Origin: [Phialemoniopsis] sp. UDSM-2020
Lineage: Eukaryota > Ascomycota > Sordariomycetes > Thyridiales > Thyridiaceae
DNA: 64,000 bases
Reading direction: 5' to 3'
NCBI GenBank assembly: GCA_018873225.1
Contig: JAEILZ010000001.1
Location: 6,014,001 to 6,078,000 of the forward strand
In this document: piece after piece, positions 1 through 11,823 of the stretch
Layout of the letters: the number at the start of each line of letters is the position of its first letter
How positions within the stretch are numbered: the stretch's first letter is position 1
Notes under the pieces: model-generated
Seen by the model: the letters and a program-made list of their open reading frames with translations, nothing else
Database searches by the model: none
Told to the model about the DNA's origin: nothing
Made by a program: the position numbers and the translations under genes

Positions 1-1076
1 TGAGAAACTGAGTAGACAGACATTTCCGGCTGTTCGCGCGTTGAGTTCGCTTCGCATGCACCGTCTTGCAGTGTCCGTGGAAGGCGGGTTATTTCGATAG
101 TATTCATCGCACTCCATCGCCCGAAACATATAGAGCATTCTATTTCAGGTCCAGTGTCAGTGGTCTTGGCTAAACTGCAGCAAGCCGAAGGATCACGAGA
201 GCGACTGGGACGTGCTTACGGAATCTGAGTGAATCTTGTTGCTACTGAGATGATGAAACTAGCGAAGAGTATCCTCGACAATGGCGAGAAAATGGGGCCT
301 GCAAAAGCTTCCGTCTCATTGCTCCTCAGGAGCGGCGTGCTCGGTCCAACCGTCATATCTTGCCTTATTGACTAGGGATGGCTCGTACACGTTTAGTAGC
401 AAATGCGCCAGCTCGATAGTTCGGCGTAGGTACGAAAGATCACTTATCTCTCGCATCTTGAAAGCATTATCAATCATGTTGTTCATCGGTCATGTAAGAA
501 AGCTCATCATCGATGCTCGTTATCCGAGCAATGCCTCCTCAAGGCCAGCCAGTTGATACACAGTTGACACAGCATTCCTTCAACCTCTTCCGAGTGGTAA
601 ATCTCGGATTGCAAAAATATCACCGCGCCACCAACCTTCCGGGCTGCCTTTGGTCGTAATCACAGGCATGTGAGCGTATAGATATCAGAATTATCGTCGG
701 CTTTCTTGAGAGACACCGGTGATTTAAGACGCCGGCGCGGGGGAACTTGAGGCTAGCAAGATAGGCGCAGGCCTAGACAGAACCTAGTCAGGAATCCCCG
801 CAAAGACTGCTTGGGTGTGGAGGTCTGGTGCAACCCTTATCTGTGGAGTGCGTTCTTTGCCCCCGGAATTGAGTCCCTGGTGCCCTAATTCCACTGCGAA
901 GCTAGTGATAAGGACCAGCATTTGACGATGATTGCGATTGCTACTAAAACCCTTCCTTCCCTTCATGGCTCTCTTCACCTCGGGAAGTTGTTGGCCATCC
1001 CTCCCATCACTTTCAACCCGCAACTTTCATAACCTTTCTTCTGTTGTCATCATTGAACTGCTTACTTGGTTTAGCC
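1..1076. other. No supported gene (left edge)
   Basis: Only short reading frames without family resemblance or credible splice structure are present. The right part is presumably the promoter and 5' leader of the permease starting at 1077. Confidence 0.5.
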
Positions 1077-3032
1077 ATGGCGTCCAAAGCAGACGGCTCG
1101 CGGTTGCACAGGATCAAAGGTGAGACTAGCCGAGCCATGCCACCACAGTCAGACCGTGACGGTTCGGATGCAGCACGCTCACCCATTGATACTGACTGGG
1201 CAAATAGTTTTGATCCTGGGAGATGAAGCGCAGAGTAAAGAAGAGGCTTGGCTCGTGCGAAAGCTCGGTACGTATCGCGCATCAATCGGAGATGGCACCT
1301 GGGAATAGAGTAAAAGCTAACCTGCATGTTTCCAGACTTTTTCATCTTGGTATGGAGAGCGCATGGATGTCCATGCCTGAGACAGACCTAACTTACTTCA
1401 CAGACATACTGCTGCGTCAGCTTTTTCTTCAACTATCTCGGTATGTTCTCGTCTTCAGCCATCATGAAGAGTTGCGAAGTCACTGACCATCATCTTGCAG
1501 ATCGGTCCGCCTTTGCCAATGCCTACGTTAGTGATCTCGACTTTCAATCACTCCCCTGACGGTCTGATTCTGATGTTATCGATCACAGGTTGCAGGATTG
1601 AAGGAAGCTTTGAACCTTGACGGGTCCAACTACAATGTCTTGTTGTCCATGACAACTGCAGGGTCAGTGGCAACCTACATCTCGACTCCAGATGTAAATT
1701 AACATACTGTCAGGTATACAATCGGTCAAATACCTCATGGAATTGTTATTCAAAAGATCGTCCCTCGCATCTGGTTCCCTTCCATGGTCATCATCTGGGC
1801 CGCCCTCACAATGTGTTCAGCTGCTTGCAAGACATACGCCCAGCTCTGCGCTGTCCGGTTCCTGATGGGCTTGGTAGAGGCCAGCACCTACTGCGGAGCG
1901 GTATATGTCATCGGTAGCTGGTACAAGCCGCTGGAGATCGCCAAGCGAACTGCCTTCTTCACTGCCTCTGGACAAGCCGGGAGCATGTTTGCCGGAGTCA
2001 TGATGACGGCGATTTACAAGGGCATGAACGGCACTGCAGGCTTGGCTGGCTGGCAATGGGTCTTCCTGATCGACGGCATCATCACGATGCCGATTGCCAT
2101 CATGGGGTTCCTCTACTTCCCTGACCTGCCGGAGAACACCAAGGCCCCCTACATTAGCGAAGAGGAGAAAGCCCTCGCACTGGCAAGACTTCCTCCCAAG
2201 AACGAGGATGGACACAACATCAACCCCTGGAGTTTGGCTAAGCGAACGTTCGGAAACCCTGCTTTGTAGGTCCAACCTCTCTTTTTCGAGTCAAGCTCAA
2301 GCTAATAGCGTTTCCAGTTACATTCTGTCCTTCTTCTCGATGATTTGTGGAGCCCTTGAGGCGTTCTGTGTTCAGAACCTCTTTTTGCTCTGGATGAAGT
2401 TCCAAGCCAAGCTTGGGTACTTCTCGCAATCGCAGGTCAACACATTTCCTCTCGGCGTCCAGGCCATGGGTATCGTGTCCAATCTCATGGCCGCCATCTA
2501 CATCGATGCTTCTGGCCGTCGTGTTCCCATGGGCATTCTCGCCTGCGCCTTGCAGCTTGTCAGCGCGATCATTCTCATCATCCCAAGCGTGCCATTCAGT
2601 GCCACATTCTTCGCATACTACTGTGCTGGCAGCAGCTACATCGTCAACCCTCTACTCTTTGGCTGGGCGAACATCATCATGCAGAGGGGCGGAGACGATG
2701 CCCTACGAAGTGTTGTCTTGGCCAGCATGAACTCGGCGAGCCAGATTCTCTACGTCTTTTGGGGCATTGTGCTCTACCCTGCGAGCGACGCCCCGTACTG
2801 GCGTAATGGGTGCATTGGCATGTTTGTCGTCATTGTGACTTTGTTCTGTATGCTTTGGCTCGTTCGCTGGCTGGACATTCGCACTGCGAGGATGTATCCG
2901 GATGTCGTCCTCGGTAGCACACCGGCTGACAAAGAGCTGGACGTGATGGCAGAAGAAGGCCCCGGAACTCACTCCAGGTCCAAGGAAGGCGAGCATCGCC
3001 AGATCGCTGCCGTTGTCGAGCCCCCGATTTGA
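1077..3032 (+). CDS. DAL5-type MFS permease (allantoate/anion:cation symporter family)
   Basis: Predicted plasma-membrane importer of organic anions such as allantoate, ureidosuccinate or vitamins; the substrate cannot be told. Eight exons join in phase to about 506 residues: 1077-1119, 1208-1267, 1336-1349, 1404-1440, 1501-1526, 1589-1662, 1714-2265, 2318-3032. Family hallmarks include FFFNYLDRSAFANAYVAGLK, the RFLMGLVEAS segment, AGWQWVFLIDG and the late NPLLFGWANIIMQR. The start ATG is preceded by GCC. One oddity: the first intron (1120-1207) has good signals (GTGAGA, CTGAC at 1192, TAG), yet in the upstream frame it reads like coding sequence (DTDWANSFDPG). If it were retained, one extra G in the GGG at 1218-1220 would break the frame. 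I prefer the spliced model. A multi-pass MFS protein is certain; the exact N-terminus is not. Confidence 0.85.
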
Positions 3033-3513
3033 GGTCGGCGGCCGAAAGGCAGGTGGACAAACAGGAGTATGGGAGCTTGGTGTCATTGGGGACGGAAGGA
3101 GCTGTGATGGTGAATGTTTGGATTCAAACTAGAATCCAATGGTTTCCGTCTTTAGATCTATGTTTTTCTCGTTTGGTCTAGTCGGTGTGCAGTCTTATGG
3201 TGATGAGGATCAAAAGAGGCATTCCTTCATTTCCAATTCTCGTATTCCAAATCATGCAAATCTAGAGAGGTGATGTGTACAGCAAGTATATCCCTTGAGG
3301 CTCTCCCACCTGTGGGAATACATGCATTAGCATTTCATTCTTTGGGGGAAGTCGTTGTAGGGTGCTCAAGAACTACTAAGCCACTACTCACGACAGGTTC
3401 GCCAAGTACGTTTCACTGACATGAGATGAGGTTTGAAAAGATAGGAATATGCGGTCTGCAAACTACTAGGCTTGTTGCTCATGTTGCTTTTATGCACAGG
3501 ACTAGGTTACAGC
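3033..3513. other. Convergent 3' intergenic region
   Basis: The sequence lies between two genes that end facing each other and should hold both 3' UTRs. I see no gene or strong structure. Confidence 0.5.
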
Positions 3514-5651
3514 TTAGTACATTGACCTGTACTCGTCGCCACAGTCCCCAAGACGCTTCCAGATACCATCTAGCCTATCTCGACTTTTTCCAAGGGCAAC
3601 ATCGTTGATGCGCTCCAGCTCAGTCTCGCTTAGGGTCCAGCCGAAGACTCGCAGATTGTCCTGCCACCGGCTGGAAAGACCAAGTCTCGTGCCAACCAGG
3701 ACGGCACCTACACTCTTCTGTTGCAGAACCCATCTAGCAGCAACATTGGTCAGAGAGACGTTGTGCGCCTGGGCAATATCTGCGAGCGTGCTCAGCAGGT
3801 CTTGGTAATCGCTCCATGACGACCATGCCAGGATGATATCCAGGTATTTCCGTTGCGATGGCGTGAGCGAGTTCTCGGTGGAGTAGATCTCTGGACGGGG
3901 CTGAGATAGCCATTTCGAAGACAGCATGCCTCCGCACTGTACCGGCTCATCAATCAGTGTCTAGAAAAATGAAAATGGAAACGAAGGTGTTAACTTACCA
4001 AGGAGCCATAGCATAGGAGTCTTAGGCCGTACTTGTCGCAAACATCTACCATTCTCTTCAATGGCCTCGAATCGAACAATGAGAACTTCACACATGTTCA
4101 GTCAGTAACGTGCCAGACTTCCATACAGTTCGGTGTTTTCAAAAACTTACTTGAACTTGGTTGGAGACAATGCCCACCTCCCCTAGGGTTTTGAGCAAGT
4201 ACTCGCAGACCTCCGTAGTCTGATCCGAATTGAAGTTGCACAGCCCGATTGAGGACACCAACTCGGGATGGCGTTTTGAGATGCGCACCAACTCGGACAG
4301 AACTTCGAGATAGTCCTTCACGTTGGGCTGAGTACGTTGACCATCAGCAATTGTGAAAATGAAATGCCAAGTAGCTGGGGTAAAAGCTGAAGGGGCAGAG
4401 CACATACATCATACCAGTGGAATTGAAGGAGATCTACCCTTCCACCCACGCGTCTCGATCTTTCCTTGACCATGTCCAGCACCCATTGCGGGGTGACTGG
4501 CTTTCCAGGCGGCTTGAATACGCACCATTTCGTGGCACAAAAGACCCTCGAGCGAACTTCTTCATCGGCGATTCGATTCCGGAAGTCTCCATATATAAGC
4601 TCGGCGTCACCCTGGATTGAGACAAGGTCAGCTATGAAACCTGAGCAGGAGGTAGACCACTCTACGTACGTAATGATCGGCCATGTCTGAGGCGACGAGA
4701 CCAACCTCCACGAGCTCAGTCAAGCTCTGTGTCTGTTGATCGCTCGTGCCTGAACCCCAAGCCGGAGAGCTCAGCTGCCAGAAGCCATTGAATAGTCTCG
4801 GGACTTGGACGGATCCTAGTCTGAACTCTTCAACCACAGACTCAGCCTTGAGCCGTATGTCTAGTTTGTCTTCCACAACGGTCTGAAGCACATCTGCTGC
4901 GCTATCAGGAAACATAAAGGCGAACACATCCCTGACCTGCCGTTCCGGGCGGCCAAGAAGGTAGTCGATGTTCACATCTTTGCAGTATTCCTTGCAGGCT
5001 TCGAGACTTTTCAGCAACGCCCTCAGCCGCTGTTCGAGCTCGGCTGAAGGTGGTTCCCCTGACTCTTTGAGTGCTTGGATTGCCTGGACGATATCACCAC
5101 CCGCCTTCACGGCTAGGATGTCGTACAAAGGGGTACCAGGCGATGACCAAGTAGCTTTTGCCGTGATGATGGAGCTGACCAGGTGGGTAAGGCTGGGCGG
5201 GGGTAAGCATTACTTGGGGCTGAACTGGATATTGTCAGGTCAGTACTTACTAGGGTAATGCTTCTGCCACTAACTTGCTCGAGAAAATGCACCGAGTGGA
5301 AGCAAGATACCCTCGAAGGTCGACCGTCACAAGGTTCGGGTTGCCCGGAAATAGCTTCGCAGCAGGAGTGAGCTCGGGTGGCGACTCTCTGAACTTTGAC
5401 CTGACAAATTCGACAAATGGGCGTTGGTTTGTCGATCCTTGCGAGATCAAAAGTCGTAGGGCGCTTCGCACAGTGGTTTCGGGCACTGGTATCGAGGTCA
5501 GGTGTCAGCGTTTACCCCATGCAAGCTCTAATTTCTCCCCCAAACTCACAATTAGATACCAGGACATCGTCCATCATGTTACTGGGTGGTTATCTTAGCA
5601 TGAATGTAGGAAGGCTAGCAGCCAGGAGCATACTCACACGTGGCCGGCCAT
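3514..5651 (-). CDS. Aldo/keto reductase with a ~210-residue N-terminal extension of unknown type
   Basis: NAD(P)H-dependent carbonyl/alcohol oxidoreductase, probably cytosolic, substrate unknown. Eight exons join in phase to 558 residues: 5638-5651, 5550-5581, 5251-5485, 4670-5174, 4408-4611, 4151-4327, 3999-4085, 3514-3936. The AKR barrel begins near residue 212 (VPRLFNGFWQLSSPAWG). The catalytic set is visible: Asp and Tyr in DMADHYGDAE, Lys in ATKWCVF, His in LLQFHWYD, and the late VGTRLGLSSRWQDN cofactor segment. The first ~210 residues look helical and conserved in style (VDLRGYLASTRCIFSSKLVA, YDILAVKAGGDI), but I do not recognise the family. The gene is transcribed away from the Zn2Cys6 regulator at 6179, so control by that protein is plausible. 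The short first exons rest on splice signals only. Confidence 0.82.
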
Positions 5652-6178
5652 CTTGGAATGATAGAGCTCAATGCTGGCGAAAGAAGGGTTGTTGGCAGTG
5701 GGTACGTCAGAAGCTTGCTTATCTGTCGCATGTATTAAGTATACCGTCGTCCATCAAACTTTTGATATACTTTACGTTCTGATCGCTCAGGGTGGGAGGA
5801 TAAGCAACATGGCCTGAGTATGACCTTCATCAACCAGACGTTACCGCCGTTAGACGCCGGTCAAGAGAGAGACCGGGCAGACGGGGTGGGTGGATCCGAG
5901 TACTTCCCCGCTCTCAGCTTTTTAGTGGCATCTAGTTATCAGCCATTCGGATCGTGGCATGCCACTAAGTGATCTCTGATTGGTGGACCTCATCCGAATA
6001 CCTGACAGCATCCGAAAGCCCACAGCATCCGAGTACGCACGGCACACAGGTTGTGTGGCACTCGTTGTGCCGTCGATTTCAGACCTTATCTTGCCGGTCT
6101 GAATAAGACCGGTCCAAAAGATACTTCTCGAGTACTCGTTCCAGTAGTCGCCGGTCCCCAAATTACCAGCCCTTGGCA
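5652..6178. promoter_or_regulatory. Divergent promoter between reductase and regulator
   Basis: 527 bp shared by the reductase (minus) and the Zn2Cys6 gene (plus). It holds a perfect CGG-N11-CCG palindrome near 6094 and three CATCCGA copies at 5991, 6009 and 6026, with a related ATTCGGAT at 5945. Confidence 0.5.
6094..6112. promoter_or_regulatory. Palindromic CGG-N11-CCG candidate operator
   Basis: CCGGTCT, five-base spacer GAATA, then AGACCGG: a perfect 7-bp inverted repeat. It sets CGG at 6095 and CCG at 6109 with 11 bases between, the spacing used by Gal4. Zn2Cys6 dimers bind CGG triplets, and this site lies 67 bp before the start of such a gene. Binding itself is inferred. Confidence 0.5.
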
Positions 6179-8457
6179 ATGATGGAGTCTCGACATCAAG
6201 CGCAGGCCACCGGGTCTAAGTCAAGGTACGTGTGGAGTCGTTCTTGCCACGGGCTGGTACGCAGTCGCTCGTGTCGCCTCGGTCACTAACTGTCAGGAAA
6301 TCGACATCTAGTTTCAATGCGTGCCTGCCATGTCGCAGGGTGAAGATGAAATGTCGGCCGAGGAGCGATGGAGTCAAATGCGAGCGCTGCAACCGAAAAG
6401 GTCTCGAGTGCACCCACCGGGACCATCGTCGGGGCAGAAAGCCAGGCACAGGGAGATCGAATCGTAGTTCCAGATCAAACTTTGACACCGAGCCTGGGCA
6501 AGTCGATGCTCTCCTGTCCGTTCATTCAGTCCAGTTCAAGGAGACTAGCAACACTGAGAGCCGGCAGGTGCCTAGAAACTGTCTTTCCGAAACTCGAAAT
6601 GGTGATCCTTCATGGGAGTCTGCAAACCTTCAGCCCGATGGACTATTTGATGAAGCGGCAACAAGGGGCATGTTTAGTCTCCAGACTGTTTTGAACACTT
6701 CCCATGGGAGTGGTGCATCCTTCTCTGCCTATAAGCCAGCTGCAACTTCTCAGGATTCGGTCTGCCTGGGTCTGGTTCATGAATCTGTCGCAAGGTCGTT
6801 GTTCGAAAAGTAGGGCACTGCTCTTCCTTTCATTATTCCGTCCAAAAAGGTTATTTGACAATACCTAACCTCTCCTTATTAGCTTCCTAAACACTCTAAA
6901 TCCGTACATCAGCCAGCTGGATCCAGTGCTACACACTTTTGATTACGTACGAGAAAAGTCGGCTCTCCTGTTCAGTGCGGTCCTTGCTGCAGCATCCAAG
7001 TCATTCAACCCCGTCTTATACACTAGACTACACGAACACACCGAGACTCTTCTTGCCGGCTACTTCAGGCATGGACGCGGATCGACCGAGACCATACAAG
7101 CGATCATGGTCAACACCTATTGGAAGGAGCCTGACGATACGCGCGTCTGGACATCACTTGGCTATGCTATCCGAATGGGCATGGATCTTGGCTGGCACAA
7201 ACTCGCACCGTACTCAGACCAACGATGCTCTGCATGGGACGAGCTGAAAAGAAGGGAGTTACGCAATGTTGAAAGAACATGGTTCACACTCTTCGTGTAT
7301 GATCGCAGGTAAGCATGTACCGTGTGGGGAGGTCCTGCGATAGAATATTGTTCTAATATACCTTCTTACGGCAGTATCAGTCTACAGACCAGGAAGCCCT
7401 GGATGATCGAAAGAGATGCTTTCATCGATGGTATCAAGGCGTGGTGTGAAGACAGTCTAGCCACAGAAAACGATAATCTTCTTGGGGCGTTTGTCACACT
7501 GCGCACTTTAGGTGCAGAAGTTGTCAGACTGCTGGACCAAACAACGTGGAGACAATCCATAACGCCAAGTCCTTCACTAGATGCATTGGTTGATACCTTT
7601 CAAACTCGTCTACAGGATTGGGAGCACCAGTGGTTACCACTGGTGCAAATATGTAAGTCTGTTCATTGTGAAAGCCCAGCTGTTCTGAGTGTGGTTGTCT
7701 GGTCTCTAGTGCTGATGTTTGGGGCAACTTCCAGCGCAATGTCACACATTCTTGGTCCGCTTCTACGGAGCTCATCTCAGATTGCACCTGTTTTCACTGC
7801 CTTTACAGTCGTTTCTCTCATCAATGCCCTGGGATATCGACTCGAATGCGGGGATGATATATGTCAGTCTATCGAGCGCGTTGGACATGCTTCATCTCGC
7901 TTGTCATTTCTCCCCGCAGCTTTACTTCGCCCAGGACTCTATACATGTGATGACGGCCTATAGCGCAGCCTTTATCATCAAGGTACGTATACGAACGGAT
8001 GTCCAACTTGCGTACTAGGTCATGCTTTATCGTTCTGTTGCTGATGTCTCAGATCCTCCTGTCGGCTCCGCGCTCCATCGCGGAACGATTGCAAACCAAA
8101 GCCATAGAGTCCATCAAAACGACAGCTGTTGCGTTCTCACAACAGGCCTCCACCGCCACAAGTAGCTGTGCACTACAGTGCCGATTTCTCGATAATATTG
8201 TACTCAAGTTTGAGCAAAGTAAATCCAGTGGTGCGAACCGTGAGGCTACAGCTGGTAATCTTCTCAGCGTTTCAGATGTCGGGCGCGGACAGGAGACTAC
8301 AGCAAGGACGCCTGCAGCCTCTCAGCAACGTTCCACGTCTTGCATAGGGGACAGATCAGGCGTCATCATATCGGCTGACAAGCTGTCTCAATGGGATGCA
8401 TGGGTCAACTTATGCACAAGCTCTGGTTTCTCTATTGAAGATGGTGTATTCTTATGA
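6179..8457 (+). CDS. Zn(II)2Cys6 transcription factor
   Basis: Nuclear DNA-binding regulator with a fungal-specific middle region. Six exons join in phase to 638 residues: 6179-6225, 6297-6809, 6883-7308, 7375-7652, 7735-7982, 8053-8457. The binuclear cluster is near residues 24-50 (CLPCRRVKMKC, then KCERCNRKGLEC), followed by a basic linker (HRRGRKPGTGR). The middle contains family-like segments such as SLGYAIRMGMDLGWHK and ERTWFTLFVYDR. Two adjacent Met codons (6179 and 6182) can start it. The acceptor at 7734 is chosen because an earlier AG leaves an in-frame stop. It is divergent from the aldo/keto reductase, which is the natural first target candidate. Confidence 0.88.
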
Positions 8458-8521
8458 AGAGTCCGCACAGACGCCTTGACCCAATCATCCATTCCAGGAA
8501 ACGTCCACAGTCTTCATTCCG

Positions 8522-8953
8522 TCACTGGTGATCACCCTTCGGAAGTGGAACAACAGTCGTCTCCGCATGGCTAAACGTGCGCAAGCCTAAGCGTTCAATT
8601 TTGGCCTGAGATGGACAGTTTGGGTCCGCGCATGCAACGAGAGCATCCGTGGTCATCCAATCATTCCGTGGGGTGACCCGTTGCTTGGCTGGAAGCAAGG
8701 GAAGTACGGGGGCTAGAACGAAGCAATTAGCCATGTTCTAGGGGTATATATGGGTGCTAAAGTGTTTCAGAGACTTACCTAGAGTGTACACACTGATACC
8801 CTGGTTGGGAGGCAGGCGGAGCATCTCCCCTTCGAGAGTGAAATAATCTCCTACTTTGGCCCCGCATAGAATCTTCTTCTTTGTTGGGTTGACAATTTCG
8901 ACTCGCAGATCGTAGATCTGAAAAGAATCATCTGCTGCTGCTTGGGATGGCAT
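8522..8953 (-). CDS. TIGR04076-like small conserved protein
   Basis: Two exons (8779-8953 and 8522-8712; intron 66 nt) give 121 residues. The pattern YDLRVEIVNPTKKKILCGAK, then GDYFTLEGEMLRLPPNQG, then a C-terminal PNCPSQAKIERLGLRTF matches what I know of the TIGR04076 family, widespread in bacteria and present in fungi without assigned function. Conserved Cys residues (ILCGAK and a CADPNC pair) suggest metal or disulfide chemistry, but this is inference. No signal peptide or membrane segment is seen. It ends 64 bp after the Zn2Cys6 gene in convergent orientation. Confidence 0.8.
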
Positions 8954-9636
8954 CTTGACGAGGGCTAGGGTCCAATGTGAAAGACAAGATTGAAGATAAG
9001 GTGCTGTTTCCCGTCCACCTAAGAGCTCTATTTGATAAGACTACGAGAGGCTGGCTTTGTATGTGCTCGGAGCACCCGCTCTCCACTTGCGAGATCATGG
9101 CGGAAAGGGTCTCACACGACACGACGCCTACCCGGCGATTCGGTGATCTGGTTCTGATTAGGTAAAGCCCGAAGCTTACGCGATAAGAAAGCCGTCTTTC
9201 CGAGATGCTGGTCTAATTCCTATCAGGTGGCTGGTGTCTATGTCCGATGAGGGCAGAAGTGTCTTGGGCTGGGCCGGTCCTTGTGGAACCACCGGCGTTC
9301 TGCAGGTCGCCGGCGTACTATTCGGGATCGCCACCATTGCCTCCTTTATCAATGACCGCCGCTAAGCTAGTCCCTCATGAGCATCCGAGATATTTTCCCG
9401 ATAAGGGTCACAGCGATATAGTGCCGGCTTGCGGGATGTTGCAGTTCTTTTTTGTAAAGTACCGAACTCAAGCCAATGGTGCATGGGTACCTGGAAGGCT
9501 AATTGCCAAGCCATATGTGGAAATCCTGACAACCTTTCTTCTTCGCTTCATCTCAGAAAGCTCATCTTGTTTGCAACTTCATACACCATTTCCAGAACAT
9601 CTGAACGGACCAGACGCATCTGGTCATCCTTGACAT
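8954..9636. other. Divergent intergenic region
   Basis: Promoter space between the TIGR04076-like gene and the MFS gene. A GCCGGT/ACCGGC inverted repeat with a 12-base spacer lies at 9273-9296. No gene is supported. Confidence 0.4.
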
Positions 9637-11456
9637 ATGGCACAAGACGAAACGACGCCCCTTTTGGGGACTACGGAACCGCGCAAATCCCACACAGCAT
9701 TGTTTTCATCTGCAAATCGCGTCCTTCTTGGCGGCTTCCTAGTCTCTGTTGCCCTGAGCTTCACCCAAGTTCCGTGAGTATTGACTCCAGAACAGCAAGG
9801 CATGGCTAGGGCGACTAATTGACCTTTGACAGGATCCTCTACGTATTCCGCCTCATGGAATGCGATGACTTTTACAGACATGGGCAAAGAACATTCGATG
9901 GCATTGGTGATCGTTGTAATAGGCACGAGATTGACGCAGCTACGGCCACCCAGGTCTCGATCCTTGGCGCCAGTACCATGTTCTGCAGCGTTCTGAACCT
10001 ATTCTATGCTGGGTGGCAGATCAAACGCTGGGGTCCTCGCATGGCGCTTGCTGTACAGACTGGCTTCCCCGCGCTGCGAGTTGCTATCCAAGTGATCGGC
10101 GTTACCGTTGGTGCCAGGAACGGTGTTATCATTGTACAGCTCAGTCAGATCATCAGTCTGGTCGGAGGCCAGGCAGGTTATATCTTGGTCCTCAACACCG
10201 CGATCGGAGAAGTGGTCACACCTGTCCAACGAACCGCGGTCTTTGGTATGCTTCAGGGCGCCATTATGCTTGGCACAGCTGTCGGATATCTCCTGGGTGG
10301 TGTTACCGGGGACTCATGGGGCATCCGGAAACCCTTTGAAATTGCCACTATCCTCTTCTCTCTGTCCAGCCTTCTCTCAGCAGTCTTTGTTCCATACATC
10401 AATCCCCAAACACTTCACAATGACGGCCGACCCAAGAGCAAAGGCCTAAGAGGTCTCGTTGCTGGGTTGCACGTTCTAGCACCGACGCGTTTGCGCCTGA
10501 CAGATGGAAGAAAGAGCACGCACTATGGGAGGATGTTTCTGGCGTTAGGGGTCTTCACTGGCGTCTTGGCCACGGGCTATGCACCCTACCTCATCCAGAT
10601 GTATTCGACGGCGGCGTTCAACTTCCTGCCGAGTGAGAACGGCTACCTCATGGCTACCAACTCACTGATTCGAGGTATCTTTTTGATACTGCTTTTCCCC
10701 AGAATCATATCCAAAGGACGCAAATGGTTTGCGATCGATGCCGCGAAACGCGAAGATGAACGATCTCCAAGGCCGAGGGGAAGGCCCATGGATGTAGATG
10801 AGGTCCAAACAACAGTCGGTGTCCTGCCAGTGCAGGAGGGCGAGCCACCGGAGCCCGTTGATGAAAACTCAGGACGAGAATTTGACCTTCTCTTTTTGCG
10901 ATGGAGCCTGGTGGTAGACGGGCTGGTCACAGCCTATACCGCCTTTGCTACGAAGTCCTGGCACATATATCTAGGTGCGTTATGAATCCTGCCTGTGACA
11001 GTTTCGGACAAGTCTGGCGGTGACTGAGACAAGACTTCTGACCTGCGTATTTTGCAACAGCTGGCTTCCTTCTCCCTCTTGCGTCTGGGTCTGCCCCCGC
11101 GAGCAAAGGAGTGATTACAGAGATGTGCCCTTCCGGCGATCGCGCGGATGCCCTACAGGCCATGACGGTCGTGGAAAACATGGCCATGTTGTCTACCCTT
11201 GGCTTGTTTGGCTTCATCTTCTCTGCCTTTTCGGACATTGGCAAGGCTCACCTAACGTTTTACTGCAATGCGGTGAGTTCTTTGCCTGCACACATTAGGG
11301 AGCGAAGACATTTGTCCCTGAATCCACTGTTCTGACCTTGCTTGCTAGGCCGTGGCGCTACTGGCCGTCGTGATTTTGATGTTTGCTCACTTCCTGCCTC
11401 AGGGCAGCAAAGTAGATGAGCAGGAGGATGACGATTCTAGCCCAACGATCAGCTAG
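9637..11456 (+). CDS. MFS transporter
   Basis: Multi-pass membrane carrier, substrate unknown. Four exons join in phase to 532 residues: 9637-9773, 9833-10974, 11061-11272, 11349-11456. The N-terminus has the TPLLG motif common in MFS carriers, then a first hydrophobic segment. An MFS-like loop (YAGWQIKRWGPRMAL) and the glycine-rich AVGYLLGGVTGDSWGIRKPF segment follow. A long hydrophilic central/late loop (about residues 350-400) is acidic and Arg-rich. The C-terminus is acidic (EQEDDDSSPTIS). The pattern resembles peptide/nickel-exporter-like or uncharacterised fungal MFS groups; I cannot name the substrate. Starts at the first ATG, with a phase-2 first intron. Confidence 0.82.
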
Positions 11457-11823
11457 ACATGTCGCAAACTCCTTCAGAAACACCAGAATGCGACAATTCA
11501 GGCAATAAGGTGACTGGACGAATATCAAGCGTTCCAAGCAAGCAAGACAAGGCGCTACTAATCCGATGTCCGCCGCCTTCGTTAGTGAATCAAAAGAACC
11601 ATTCCTTTTTGTCCCGCACGCATAGGTTTCTACTCTCCAGACGGCTTGGAAGACTTGGACACTGCTTTTTGCGGCTGGATTGATTCTGAGAACTAGGTTT
11701 TTATCCATGGAGCTCCTTGAAGGCTTTCAGCCATAGCCAATATGATTCTGTCGACTAAGACGGCCTCTGGTCTTTGAAAGACCTGCCGAAACACACGCAA
11801 CGAAGCATTCAGGTAGAGATCAA
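11457..11823. other. Convergent 3' intergenic region
   Basis: Between two genes ending toward each other; no gene seen. Confidence 0.5.

Noticed and set aside
9273..9296. GCCGGT/ACCGGC inverted repeat in the MFS promoter
   Set aside because: Short arms, a 12-base spacer and no partner copy; not strong enough to call an operator.
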